From Ruminococcus sp. (lineage in GTDB: Bacteria > Bacillota > Clostridia > Oscillospirales > Acutalibacteraceae), in the NCBI GenBank assembly GCA_017458845.1, contig JAFSZY010000052.1, forward strand, positions 1 through 58,380: a DNA stretch of 58,380 bases, written 5' to 3'. A program made the translations under genes and the position numbers. How positions within the stretch are numbered: position 1 is the stretch's first letter; each line of letters opens with the position of its first letter. This document shows positions 33,219 to 42,449 of the stretch, piece after piece. Below the pieces are notes generated by a model. It saw nothing but the letters and a program-made list of their open reading frames with translations. It was not told where the DNA came from and searched no databases.

Positions 33219-36200
33219 AAGCCCATTGACACCCCTTTCAATTCTATTCTTTGAGCGATAGTCTCTGAAACTCTGTCCGCTATCCGACGTATATCATCAT
33301 TGCTGCGAACGCTTACTGAGCCGAAGCTGACGTGTATAGCGGGAGTGTTGTTGATAATCTTGCTTGTACTATTTTTTGTAAACATACCGCCGCTCGTAAA
33401 AGGCGCAAGCTTACTGTTCAGACTAGCGTTTATATCTATGCCGCTGCTCGCAAAAGATTGGGTTTTGGATGCGAGCTCGTTCACAAGCTTTCTTCCTGTC
33501 TGCTTCGCTGATTTAGTGGCTTCGTCCTCCGCGCCGATGAAATAACCTTGAGTAAAGTAGCTACCAAGAGGCATTGCTCTTCGGGCTGGCGAATTGGACT
33601 GTTGAGCCGCGGCGATAGCTTTTTCGGTAAGCGAAACTAAACTCTCAGCCGGTCCTATCATTTGTTCTTGCTTGACTCTTAACCCCTCGATATAGCCTAA
33701 AATAAACTGGTTTCCTAACCATTTTCCTTTATAAAAAACCTTGCTTCTGCCAACAACACCTGTTGTATTAGCGAGGCTGTTTACTTTGTTCTTTAAACTA
33801 TTGTTTGATACTGTAAGTCCGTTTACATATGATTTTGAAAAACTTTTGCCGAGAGAACGGCCCGTGCTTTTAAATGAATAGCCGTTTTTCTCATACCACT
33901 TATTGAGTTCGGTTTTTGCTTTATCAAGCATTCCTTTTTGCCCGTCCACCATTTCCTGAGTGACGCCCGGAGCTCCGTCGGCTAAAGCTTGTTTAAGGTT
34001 GGTATAACTTTTTCTAAAAGTCTTTACCTGTTGAGTAAGGGTAACTTCGGTACCGTTTTTTGCAGTGATGAAATCATTGCTAAGGTTGTTTAAAGCCTCT
34101 TTAATTTTCTTTTCATTCTTTGATATGATAGCCTCAGATAAAGCGGTATAACTTGAAATCATCTGATTACCTTGAACCATTGTTTTTTCGGCAACATCAA
34201 GGTTATACATAGCGCGTTCAAGCTTGTGTTCTTTTAATTCGCCCTCAATCTCTTTACGCTCTTTATCAAGGTCTCCAATTTTTTCATCTAATTTTTTTAG
34301 CGATTCAAAGGTCCAGTTGGGGTCGGTATCACGCTTTTTTTCAAGTTTCTTTTTTTCTTTGTCAATAGATTCAAGCCGTTTGTTTAAATTTTCGTATCTT
34401 TTTACGGCGTCGTTATATTCCTTGAGATATTTTAAATAATTGTCTTTATTGGACTTTTGGTTTTTTACTGCATCGTTGTATTCATCCTCATAAGCGGATT
34501 GGAGTGCCGCGTATTTCTTCCATTTAATCGTTTCTTTCAGTTCTTTTCGAAGGTCTTTATAGTTTTGAATAATATTACCGTTTATACCGATTTCTTTTCC
34601 CAGAGCGTCCGCGAGTGTGGTTGTTATAAACTTAGCTTTATCTTCGTAACCTTTTTTGATTCTTCCGTTCTCATCGGTAATATGAGTGAGTTGCTTATAG
34701 AGTTTGTTGTAATAATCGTATTCACTTTCAGCCGAAGAAACTGCTTCTTGACGGGTTTGTTTAAGATTATCGTACTTCTCAACTTGCTCATCAATATATC
34801 CGTTCAGTTCTTTTTCTTCTTCGCTAAGCTCGTGGGTTGCCTCTGTGGTTTCCTCTGTAGCCTCGCAGGCTGCCCATATTGTAGAGCCCAAAATGATTAA
34901 GCCTGAAATCACGGCGCCGATGACGTTCGCGGACATAGCGACATTGAGCCCTTCCTGAGCTACAGTCTCAGCTTCTGTTGCGGCAGTTGCCGAGATTGTC
35001 GCTGCCTTCTGCGCCTCAGTTGCAGTTTTGAGAGTTTTCATTGCGCTTACGGTTTCTCCGATAAACTGTACAAATTTATAGGTTTTAACAGCAGTCCAGA
35101 TAGCTGCTGCTTCGACACCTGTAATCTTAATCATCTTGATGACCGTATCACCGTTATCAATTAGCCAGGTGATATCGTCACCGATTTTTTTGCCTAATTT
35201 CTCAGCATAAGCTTGTATTTCGGGCATATGCTCCTGAAGCTTTGTTAAGATATCAGATAACGCGGGCAGAAACGCCGTAGCCATCTTGTTGCCTGCAGCC
35301 TCCAGTGAACGCTTCGTCTGATCCAGCGTATCCTTGAATTCAACGCCGCTATCGATAGCTTCATCACTTAATATCAACCCCAGTTCATGGGCTTTGTTTT
35401 TCATTTTCTCTATTGAATCGGCGTCGCCGTTGAGCAACGGCATAAGGTCAGAGCCTGCTCTGCCGAAAAGCTTTGTCGCGAGTCTTGCTTTCTCGGTTTC
35501 GTTAGGCCACTGCTGCAAAGCGGAAAAAGCTTCCCACATTACTTCCTCGGAACCGCGCAGATGTCCCCTGAGATCCGTTGCTGAAATGCCTAATTGTTCG
35601 AGCGCGGTTTTGGATTTGCTCGTTCCGCTAGCAGCTGTTTCCATAACGGAACGCATAGTCTTTAGTCCCATTTTGAGATTATCGACGTTCGCCCCTGTTT
35701 GAGAACAAATGAAGTCCAGTTCTTGATACGCCTGCCTTGAAATACCAATCTTCTGACTCATCTTATCTATGTTATCTGTGGTTTCTACAGCATTTTCCGC
35801 TATTTTGAACAAGCCGCCTGTCGCCGCCGCGGTTGCCGCTGCTCCCCACTTCATCAATGACTTTGCGCCGCTTTTTAAAGATTCTTTGTTTTTGTCGAGG
35901 GTTACCCTTGCCGCCTCGATTTTACGGTTAAAATCCTGTTGGGTCTGTTTCGTCGAGTTGAGCTGACTCTCATAGGACTTGATTTTGTCCTTAGCCTGCT
36001 CAACCTCACGCTGATAAGCACGATATTGACCGTCATCGATTTCACCTTTTTCGTATTGGCGTTCAATATCCTGCTGAACATTTTCAAGCTCTTTCAGTTT
36101 ATTCTTTGCGGCCTCGATGTTCTCTTTGAGCACTTCCTGCTTTTGCGAAAGTAAAACAGCACTGGAAGGGTCGAATTTAAGCTGGCGATTAATTTGATTG

Positions 36201-36310
36201 AGTTCGCTATTTAAACTAACGGACTCTTTATTAACGCCCTTGAGAGCCTTATCTAAATCAATAGTATCTCCACCGATTTTGATAGTGATACCTTTAATCT
36301 TGTTAGCCAT
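33215..36310 (-). CDS. Tail tape measure protein
   Basis: A 1031-aa protein with long coiled coils (about 20-150 and 500-760), a central hydrophobic part (about 150-480) with the phage-tape-measure core around ITVLQ-like KMSQKIGISRQAYQEL, and a C-terminal segment with repeats. It sets tail length and forms a channel for DNA. The ATG at 36310 has GGAGAAG 6 nt upstream; the reading to 36367 overlaps the frameshift region and is not used. It overlaps the end of the tail-chaperone frameshift product by 8 nt. Confidence 0.92.
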   Translation of the reverse strand: MANKIKGITIKIGGDTIDLDKALKGVNKESVSLNSELNQINRQLKFDPSSAVLLSQKQEVLKENIEAAKNKLKELENVQQDIERQYEKGEIDDGQYRAYQREVEQAKDKIKSYESQLNSTKQTQQDFNRKIEAARVTLDKNKESLKSGAKSLMKWGAAATAAATGGLFKIAENAVETTDNIDKMSQKIGISRQAYQELDFICSQTGANVDNLKMGLKTMRSVMETAASGTSKSKTALEQLGISATDLRGHLRGSEEVMWEAFSALQQWPNETEKARLATKLFGRAGSDLMPLLNGDADSIEKMKNKAHELGLILSDEAIDSGVEFKDTLDQTKRSLEAAGNKMATAFLPALSDILTKLQEHMPEIQAYAEKLGKKIGDDITWLIDNGDTVIKMIKITGVEAAAIWTAVKTYKFVQFIGETVSAMKTLKTATEAQKAATISATAATEAETVAQEGLNVAMSANVIGAVISGLIILGSTIWAACEATEETTEATHELSEEEKELNGYIDEQVEKYDNLKQTRQEAVSSAESEYDYYNKLYKQLTHITDENGRIKKGYEDKAKFITTTLADALGKEIGINGNIIQNYKDLRKELKETIKWKKYAALQSAYEDEYNDAVKNQKSNKDNYLKYLKEYNDAVKRYENLNKRLESIDKEKKKLEKKRDTDPNWTFESLKKLDEKIGDLDKERKEIEGELKEHKLERAMYNLDVAEKTMVQGNQMISSYTALSEAIISKNEKKIKEALNNLSNDFITAKNGTEVTLTQQVKTFRKSYTNLKQALADGAPGVTQEMVDGQKGMLDKAKTELNKWYEKNGYSFKSTGRSLGKSFSKSYVNGLTVSNNSLKNKVNSLANTTGVVGRSKVFYKGKWLGNQFILGYIEGLRVKQEQMIGPAESLVSLTEKAIAAAQQSNSPARRAMPLGSYFTQGYFIGAEDEATKSAKQTGRKLVNELASKTQSFASSGIDINASLNSKLAPFTSGGMFTKNSTSKIINNTPAIHVSFGSVSVRSNDDIRRIADRVSETIAQRIELKGVSMGL

Positions 36311-36925
36311 ATTTCTTCTCCAGTGCTGTGTATCTTTTCTTGAATCGATTGTATTCTTTCTCTTCAATCAAGCCGTTTTTGTATCGCTCTTCATAAAGAG
36401 GTAAATGCCGCTTCATCTGGTTGTACTTTATTTCCTCTTCGTGAATATCTTCGTCCTGAGCAAGCTTTGATTGAAGGTTAAGAAATTTAAAAATAAAGCC
36501 TATCGAAAGCTCTTTGAAATCCGCGACAGTCAGTCCGTATCGGCTTGCGTAGGCAAGCAGCTCGCAAGCCGATAAGTGATAGGCTACTGAACTGTCGCTT
36601 CCTGGTTTGGGTCTTCGCCTTCGTCAACCCCAAGCGAATGGTTTATTGCGTCGACTACGAAATTTACCAAAGCAAAAACTTCGTTGAGCTGGCACGATTT
36701 CGCAAAATCAACAAATCCCATAAATTTAGGGTCGGCAGTCTTGGCGAACGCCCACACGAACCGAATATAATTGCTCGATTCAATGTCCGCGCCGTCCTCG
36801 CCCAGGATGTTCTGAAAATCTTTTATAAAATTCCTATGGAATTCATCCTCGTAAAGTATCTGCGAAAAAGCATTACATTCGAGCTCAATCTCTCTATCAA
36901 GCAGTTTTACTTTTTGAACTGACAT
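36303..36925 (-). CDS. Tail assembly chaperone G-T fusion by -1 frameshift
   Basis: The G reading frame (36584-36925, 113 aa) is a typical tail chaperone between the major tail and tape measure genes. Read in the -1 frame from the slippery heptamer CCCAAAC (36605-36611, in frame as C CCA AAC), translation continues without a stop to 36303, adding 100 aa (begins PGSDSSVAYHLSACELLAY, ends TALEKKYG). The fusion is 207 aa. This is the same strategy as gpG/gpGT of lambda. The T part is helical and charged, as expected for the domain that binds the tape measure. No ATG-started gene covers 36311-36583, so the frameshift explains this otherwise empty stretch. Confidence 0.88.
36584..36925 (-). CDS. 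Tail assembly chaperone, unshifted G product
   Basis: The 113-aa product made when no frameshift occurs. It is acidic and helical, with AGGAG before the ATG at 36925. In tailed phages the G form is made in large excess over the G-T fusion and both coat the tape measure during tail assembly. Its last six residues (QEATVQ) lie past the slippery site and are replaced in the fusion. Confidence 0.88.
   Translation of the reverse strand: MSVQKVKLLDREIELECNAFSQILYEDEFHRNFIKDFQNILGEDGADIESSNYIRFVWAFAKTADPKFMGFVDFAKSCQLNEVFALVNFVVDAINHSLGVDEGEDPNQEATVQ
36605..36611 (-). other. Slippery heptamer CCCAAAC
   Basis: A heptamer of the X-XXY-YYZ form in the 0 frame (GAC CCA AAC), six codons before the G stop. 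The -1 frame downstream is open for 100 codons. Confidence 0.85.
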
Positions 36926-36945
36926 AGTTTCTCCTCACAAATTAA

Positions 36946-37674
36946 TCAAGAGCCGCTGCGGGTGTAGTAGGTCTTTTCCGAATCAACTGATGTATCCTCA
37001 GATAAGACGTAAGTACCGCCTACGAGCTCATAATAATTCTTGGTCGAAGGATTACCTGAGGGGTTGCTAACCTCAGTGTATGTGTAGGTCTGAGCGCTTC
37101 CGGAGCTGCTATCTGTCACAACCGTGGGGAGCACAATCTCAGACGGCAGTTCATTGACATATTCCGTGTTAAGAATATAACAGTTATCCGGACGAGGCAT
37201 AGATTTGATTGTATACTGCGGAAAGTCAGGGTCAAAAGACTTCTCTTTAGTTTTAGCGGAACGCGTAGGATCCTGAGCGGTGCAGTAGAAATACGTCTCG
37301 ACCTTGTACTTGGTGTCGCTGTTAAACAGCTCGTAAGCGGCAAGTAAAGCAATGCGAGGCGTCGGCTTGTCATCGGAAGCTTCGAGAATGCCTCCTGTGG
37401 TGGTTCTCTTGTTACCCAGCCAAGCGACTTCAATATCATCCAGAAGCGACATCAGCGTTAAGGTGACATCGTAGCCCGCCTTTTCGCCAACTGATACAAC
37501 ACACTTGCCGTTAGCGTATATTTCCTTCGTCTCGCCCTGAGGTGCTGAGGAAATTTCACGGCCGCCGCCTGTTACATCAGGGAGCCAGTTAACAGCCCCG
37601 TAACTAAAATTGCCGTTAGTATCCTCAAATATCGGAGCCCAACCGATTTTAGCGATTGATTTTGTAATCGACAT
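36946..37674 (-). CDS. Major tail protein
   Basis: A 242-aa protein at the major tail tube position, just before the tail chaperone, with AAGGAG upstream. It is mainly beta by composition. The last ~45 residues are a Tyr-rich module (NPSGNPSTKNYYELVGG, then SEDTSVDSEKTYY) that also ends the major capsid protein. In both it follows a Ser/Thr or Gly/Ser linker, as if added as a decoration. The core is a tube-forming protein. Confidence 0.8.
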   Translation of the reverse strand: MSITKSIAKIGWAPIFEDTNGNFSYGAVNWLPDVTGGGREISSAPQGETKEIYANGKCVVSVGEKAGYDVTLTLMSLLDDIEVAWLGNKRTTTGGILEASDDKPTPRIALLAAYELFNSDTKYKVETYFYCTAQDPTRSAKTKEKSFDPDFPQYTIKSMPRPDNCYILNTEYVNELPSEIVLPTVVTDSSSGSAQTYTYTEVSNPSGNPSTKNYYELVGGTYVLSEDTSVDSEKTYYTRSGS

Positions 37675-37686
37675 ATAAATATCTCC

Positions 37687-38097
37687 TTATTTTGTATTTT
37701 TTATCATTTTTTCTATCTCTTTTTCAAGATTCTTTTCCGCCCGCTGTTCAGCGGGGGCAATATGTACCCTCGGGCTGACGCGGCCTCCGCCTCGCTTTGC
37801 GTGTCCGTTTTCAAGCAAGTGAGTGAGCTGATAATGCGTTTTGTTATAAACTTCTTTCACATATGTTGAAAAATTGTTTTCTACATTACGCTCGCTCCAG
37901 CTTCTGGCATAACTGCCTGATCTATACTTACCTTGTCGTTTGCGCTTGCTGCGGCGGCGCGGGCTGTTCCGCTTAAGCTCATCTCTCAATTCCTCTGTGT
38001 TTTTTTCAACACTTTTGCGCACGCCATCTCGAATTTCGGCATTGTAGGTTTTGAGATTCGCGCTTAATTGAGCGGTTAGGTCAACTGTGTTACTCAT
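37687..38097 (-). CDS. HK97 gp10-like tail component
   Basis: A 136-aa basic protein with a helical N-terminus, an Arg/Lys-rich centre (SPRRRSKRKRQGKYRSGSY) and HLLENGHAKRGGGRV, features of the HK97 gp10 tail-completion family. It lies between the tail terminator and major tail genes and overlaps the former by 8 nt. Confidence 0.8.
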   Translation of the reverse strand: MSNTVDLTAQLSANLKTYNAEIRDGVRKSVEKNTEELRDELKRNSPRRRSKRKRQGKYRSGSYARSWSERNVENNFSTYVKEVYNKTHYQLTHLLENGHAKRGGGRVSPRVHIAPAEQRAEKNLEKEIEKMIKNTK

Positions 38098-38410
38098 ATA
38101 AGCTCACCTTATACACAGTAACGTAGAGGTTTTCCTCGGTAATCCACGCTCGTTCTTTCATCTCGTACTCAACATCATTACTGTCAAACCAGTCTTCAAG
38201 CCTAGCTTGGGAGCTGTTGTCGTTCTTTTCGGTGTATAACTCAATATCGACTTTGATTACAGGAATAACCTTTTTTCCGTTGGCGTAAACACTTTCGTCA
38301 ACACCTTTTAGCGTGACGAGATAGGGCGGATTAACAGCCTTTTTGTACTCAGCCTCAGCTACGGGAAAGCCCGCCTTTTTTATTTGCTCATAAAAATCAT
38401 TAGGCGTCAT
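38090..38410 (-). CDS. Tail terminator-like protein
   Basis: A 106-aa protein with the length, position and mixed alpha/beta composition of small tail terminator or completion proteins. It ends DNVYVTVYK-like (LYVTVYKVSLYE). It overlaps both neighbours by a few bases. The family is assigned from gene order. Confidence 0.65.
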   Translation of the reverse strand: MTPNDFYEQIKKAGFPVAEAEYKKAVNPPYLVTLKGVDESVYANGKKVIPVIKVDIELYTEKNDNSSQARLEDWFDSNDVEYEMKERAWITEENLYVTVYKVSLYE

Positions 38411-38756
38411 CGGCTGTCACTCCTTCGTACAAACCTCGCTGAGACAAGCTCAATACTGTACACGGCGGGTTCGTATCGTCAAGATGTTGAACCTGCTCAA
38501 TTTTGTATCGGGTTTTATCAATAACCGCTGCCATATCCGAGACAACATCGCGGTTTTGATGAATATGGATAACCTTTTTGAGCTCGATATCGTTCTGACG
38601 AGCCGCATAATACCTCTTTACGCCGATGGTCCTGTCGCCATAACGGTATGGCCTACGGCTTTCTTTCAGTATCTGGTCGTCGTCATCAGTTTGATACAAC
38701 ATTAGACGCCCGTCGTTGAAGGTTAAGAACTTTATGTTTGGCGGATTAATCTTCAT
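38400..38756 (-). CDS. Head closure / head-tail stopper protein
   Basis: A 118-aa protein between the connector and tail terminator genes, the usual place of the stopper (gp16-like). It contains RTIGVKRYYAARQNDIELKK and CTVLSLSQRGLYEG. Gene order is the main evidence. It overlaps the connector gene by 11 nt. Confidence 0.65.
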   Translation of the reverse strand: MKINPPNIKFLTFNDGRLMLYQTDDDDQILKESRRPYRYGDRTIGVKRYYAARQNDIELKKVIHIHQNRDVVSDMAAVIDKTRYKIEQVQHLDDTNPPCTVLSLSQRGLYEGVTADDA

Positions 38757-39048
38757 CAGATAATGCCTCCTCGGCTCTCACCTCATACTCCTGGCGTTCT
38801 TGCAGAAGCTCCTCGCGATAGTTTTTTAAAAAAATCTCCGACGCGTTACTTCTCGCATAACGGCAATAATCCAGAAGAAGAGAATTTGCTGAGCAGTCTC
38901 TGTTTTCGAAATCTTCGTCAGTCCAGTCGGGTACAATTTTACGAAGGCGCTGCTTGCCGTTTGCGATTATCAGATTAAGTTTTTGTTGAGTGAAGCTGTC
39001 TAAGCTTTCTATATCAAGATAAATTCTCACATCGTCTAACAACGCCAT
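38746..39048 (-). CDS. Head-tail connector (gp6-like)
   Basis: A 100-aa helical protein directly after the major capsid gene. Its layout (short helices, a DWTDEDF segment and an acidic tail) fits the HK97 gp6-like connector family, which binds the portal ring. It has AAGGTG before the ATG. Confidence 0.75.
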   Translation of the reverse strand: MALLDDVRIYLDIESLDSFTQQKLNLIIANGKQRLRKIVPDWTDEDFENRDCSANSLLLDYCRYARSNASEIFLKNYREELLQERQEYEVRAEEALSDED

Positions 39049-39067
39049 AACAGCACCTTCTTCTTAA

Positions 39068-40456
39068 TCATTCGTCGAGTGTGTAGTAGGTTTTCTCGGA
39101 GTCAACAGAAGTGTCCTCTGAGAGTTCATACTCGCCGTTTACAAGCTCATAGTATCCGAGCTCGGAGGGGTTACCCGTAGGCTCTTCAACCGCGGTATAT
39201 GTAGGAGTTGTTTCCTCGCTGTTGCTTGTCGCATTGCCGCTTTCCTCATTGCCGCCAGTTGTATTACCGCTCTCCTCATCGTTGCTTGAGGCCGCAGTAT
39301 CAACGACTTTAACCTCAAGGGTGCGAGGTTTAAGACCAGAAATATCGAGCTTAAAGAACGATGTGTTGTCGGCAGGCGTGCCGTACGCACGAGTCTTAGC
39401 TTTGTATACCCTGTTTTCCTCGAGCCACTGATATTCGTCAGAATAGTCAAGCTCTGAGCCCGCGAGGAAACCTTTATACTGCTTAGCAATACCGATAACC
39501 GCCTCTCCCTCATCGAGCACCTCAGACTGAATAACCTTAGTCGGGTACGGGAAGATGTTTCCTTTATAAGTGCCGTCTGTCGCGAGAACGGTTGTCGCAG
39601 GAATAATCTTTGTAATATAATCCGTAGGATTAACCACAAGCAAAACCTCGGGAACGACTCTGCTTGTGCCGTTCGGGCGCTTCGAGAGCAAACCAACAAT
39701 TGCGCAGTATTCAAAAATCGATAAACTGGTAAGCTCTATCGCTGTTTTATCGTCATACTCACCTGTGCCGATGTTTCCTGCTGTTAAGTCTTTAACCATA
39801 CCGATAGGCTGATTTTTGCCTGTGCCTTTAAGAACGCCGAGTTCCATACCGAATGAAAGGGCCTCGTTGAGCATAACTCTTACATACGCGTCAATGTACG
39901 ACGCGCCGAGGTCGAGGAGGTCAATCGGAATAGGAATAAATGCTGTAAGCTTGCTGAGCTTGAAATCAATGTCTTCAATAGAAGAACTGATCTCCTTGAT
40001 GATTGTGTCTGTGAGTTTTCCCCACGAAGCAAGCTGTACAGAACCATCACTGTAAATCCACCTTGTAATACCGGTGGTGTTTCTGAAATCGATCTCGGCA
40101 AGAAGCGGATGCGAAGCCTCGATATCATCCATAACAGTGTCTATGATTGTAGTCGGGAACGTACTTTCAATTCCCGTCAGCGCCTGCTTAGGGTCGGTTG
40201 ACTTCGCTGCTGCTGCGAAATCGTTATAGAATTTCTGCTCAGCCGAAGTGAGCTGGCGGATACCGCGTGCGGAAAGAACGGCGCTGTCGTTAGTTCTTGC
40301 GTACTCCTCCGCAGTCGCCGCGATATCACTCTGAAGTCCGGCGGCGAAATCTCCAAAAGCGTCCGCGACTTTGCCCATATCCTGAGCGTCGAAAGCTTGT
40401 TTCAGATTATTTCTGAAATCAGCTCTTTTCTGTTCAATTACATCTTTGTTTTTCAT
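39068..40456 (-). CDS. Major capsid protein (HK97 fold)
   Basis: A 462-aa capsid protein. The N-terminal ~110 residues are helical and charged, as for a delta/scaffold domain removed by the protease. The HK97 core follows (about 115-385) with typical segments such as FKLSKLTAFIPIPIDLLDL and EVLLVVNPTDY. The C-terminus has an unusual low-complexity Gly/Asn/Glu/Ser linker (about 395-420) and a ~45-aa Tyr-rich module also found on the major tail protein. AAAGGAA precedes the ATG. Confidence 0.9.
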   Translation of the reverse strand: MKNKDVIEQKRADFRNNLKQAFDAQDMGKVADAFGDFAAGLQSDIAATAEEYARTNDSAVLSARGIRQLTSAEQKFYNDFAAAAKSTDPKQALTGIESTFPTTIIDTVMDDIEASHPLLAEIDFRNTTGITRWIYSDGSVQLASWGKLTDTIIKEISSSIEDIDFKLSKLTAFIPIPIDLLDLGASYIDAYVRVMLNEALSFGMELGVLKGTGKNQPIGMVKDLTAGNIGTGEYDDKTAIELTSLSIFEYCAIVGLLSKRPNGTSRVVPEVLLVVNPTDYITKIIPATTVLATDGTYKGNIFPYPTKVIQSEVLDEGEAVIGIAKQYKGFLAGSELDYSDEYQWLEENRVYKAKTRAYGTPADNTSFFKLDISGLKPRTLEVKVVDTAASSNDEESGNTTGGNEESGNATSNSEETTPTYTAVEEPTGNPSELGYYELVNGEYELSEDTSVDSEKTYYTLDE

Positions 40457-40471
40457 TGATGGTTTCCTTTC

Positions 40472-41260
40472 TTAAAACTTTGTATTTTTGAAAAGCTCAG
40501 ACAGCCAATTAAAGCCGCTGTCTTTGTTTTCTTTGTTTTGCAACGGTTTTACTTCTTCGCTTGGATTGGCGATTTCCTCGCCGATAAGCTCAGCCGCCTT
40601 TTTAACAGCTTTCATTTCTGTGCTGTTCTTTTGCTGTGAATTGCGGGCGAACTGCTCGACAACACTCTTGCTGTCACCTATATCAATCGGATTGATCACT
40701 TCATCGCACAAGCCGTATTCAAGGCACTGCTCAGCGGTGAGGAACGTTTCGTTGTCAAGAAGTTCTTTTAGCTTCTCTGCCGAGAGTTTCTCGCCGGCTT
40801 TTGAGAGGTAGCTATTATTACTAGCCTCATCGATAACAGCGAGGTCGTCAGCCGACTTTCGCAGCTCATCAGGATTACCGAATGTCCACCATGCTGCATG
40901 GTGTATAAACATTGTGGTGTTACTGGGCATAATTACTTTATCGGCCGCCATAGCAATAACCGACGCTACACTATAAGCGAAAGCGTCCACGTAAGCCGTG
41001 ACGGGCTTGTCCTGGCGTTTGAGAAGATTGTGAATAGCAATACCTTCCATAACCGAGCCACCGCAAGAGTTTATATACACGTTAATTTCGCTGGCGTTAG
41101 GATTCTGCTCAATAGCTCTCTGTACATATCCTGCCGACGTCTTACTTGTAATTCTTTCGCCCCAGAAGTTAAAGTAATCTCCTTGAATATCACCATATAG
41201 AAATATTTCAAGAACACTCTTTCCATTCTGCTGAACAACATTAAAATCTCTGTTTAACAT
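40472..41260 (-). CDS. ClpP-like prohead protease
   Basis: A 262-aa head maturation protease of the ClpP type. The INSCGGSVMEG segment is at about 63-73. The probable nucleophile is Ser100 in AYSVASV and the His is His120 in MFIHHA, in the ClpP order. It removes the capsid delta domain during assembly. It overlaps the portal gene by one base and precedes the capsid gene, as in HK97-like phages. Confidence 0.88.
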   Translation of the reverse strand: MLNRDFNVVQQNGKSVLEIFLYGDIQGDYFNFWGERITSKTSAGYVQRAIEQNPNASEINVYINSCGGSVMEGIAIHNLLKRQDKPVTAYVDAFAYSVASVIAMAADKVIMPSNTTMFIHHAAWWTFGNPDELRKSADDLAVIDEASNNSYLSKAGEKLSAEKLKELLDNETFLTAEQCLEYGLCDEVINPIDIGDSKSVVEQFARNSQQKNSTEMKAVKKAAELIGEEIANPSEEVKPLQNKENKDSGFNWLSELFKNTKF

Positions 41261-42444
41261 TATTTCTCACCACCTTCCCCTTTGAGCGCCATGTCGGCGG
41301 TCTGATAATTTTTAGTCAGATAGTATGACTTAGCTGATTCGTCATCGCTTGGCAACATATTACAGTAAGCCTGCGCCTTTGCGGGCGTAAGGACACGGCA
41401 AGCTATGGCCTTATCGATATTTGTTGCAGATGTGATGACGTCTATGTGCTTAACTGTAGTGGTATCAACAATACAGTAATCGCCTTTCTTGAACCCATCA
41501 AAGCCGTATACTTTCTTGGTGATTTCCTGTCCGAATGGACGGGTTATCGTATCGACGGCGTTGGCTATAAGAACGTCAAATGCGTCACTGAGTTGAGAAG
41601 CTTCGCCTTTAATAATTGACGGAGGAATATGGATTGCGTTTGCTACTGAATCTATAGCTTCGCTTTTTAGCTTCTGGATATCATTAATTTCACTCTGTGT
41701 AGTCTTTGACGCGTCTAAGGTCGGTTCTGAATAATCATATCCGTCGTATAGCGGTAGCACGGCGTCTTGGGCGTTAAAGTATTCTTTAAAGCGCTCGTTC
41801 ATCAGTTCGTTAAATTTTTTCTGGAATTCAGGGTCGTTGGTAGCCATAGCATCTATTTTTAATACACCTTTATGGCCTATGGCTTTGTTATAGCGCTTTT
41901 CGGCTGAATTCATAAGCTTTTCATAGCTTTTGCACAGGGATGAAAGAATTTTGACAACTCCCACATTGCTGTATTTCAGATATATAACCTCGCTCGAAGT
42001 GAAGTTTTTATTGAAAGTGTAGCCGCGAGCCTTTACGTTTGAAAAAACATCGTCATATATGGCGTACTCTTTTTTACTGAAACTGTCAGCTACTAATCGT
42101 TGACCGTCAACAGTTTCGATGATCAGGGCTTCGTTTTTAAAAAATAAGTTTGCGACGAATTCCGCGATAAACTCACCTTTCGTTTGATGCTTGTTTGGAG
42201 CATAATTCCAAGCGTAATATTCGGCGCCGCGGCATTCTTTTCCTTCCTTTGCAGTTACAAATTCACATTTTGCAACCGAGCGAGCTATCAAGTCAATGGC
42301 GGTGAAGAGTGCTATTTCAGTTATCAAAAATTTGGAGGTTTCATATTTTCTGAAATAACCTTCTATCTCTTCTGAAGATAGAATAACTTCTTTTTTGCCC
42401 AATAATTTATTCTTTAAGTGCTCGAAAATATTAATTTTTCTCAC
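41260..42444 (-). CDS. Phage portal protein
   Basis: A 394-aa portal of the HK97 gp3 family, with the usual size, position between terminase and protease, and typical segments (IARSVAKCEFV, IHIPPSIIKGE). It forms the DNA-entry ring of the head. The start is uncertain: the annotated codon is a GTG that itself lies in the GAGGTG sequence, and a later start is possible. Confidence 0.88.
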   Translation of the reverse strand: MRKINIFEHLKNKLLGKKEVILSSEEIEGYFRKYETSKFLITEIALFTAIDLIARSVAKCEFVTAKEGKECRGAEYYAWNYAPNKHQTKGEFIAEFVANLFFKNEALIIETVDGQRLVADSFSKKEYAIYDDVFSNVKARGYTFNKNFTSSEVIYLKYSNVGVVKILSSLCKSYEKLMNSAEKRYNKAIGHKGVLKIDAMATNDPEFQKKFNELMNERFKEYFNAQDAVLPLYDGYDYSEPTLDASKTTQSEINDIQKLKSEAIDSVANAIHIPPSIIKGEASQLSDAFDVLIANAVDTITRPFGQEITKKVYGFDGFKKGDYCIVDTTTVKHIDVITSATNIDKAIACRVLTPAKAQAYCNMLPSDDESAKSYYLTKNYQTADMALKGEGGEK

Positions 42445-42449
42445 CTCGA

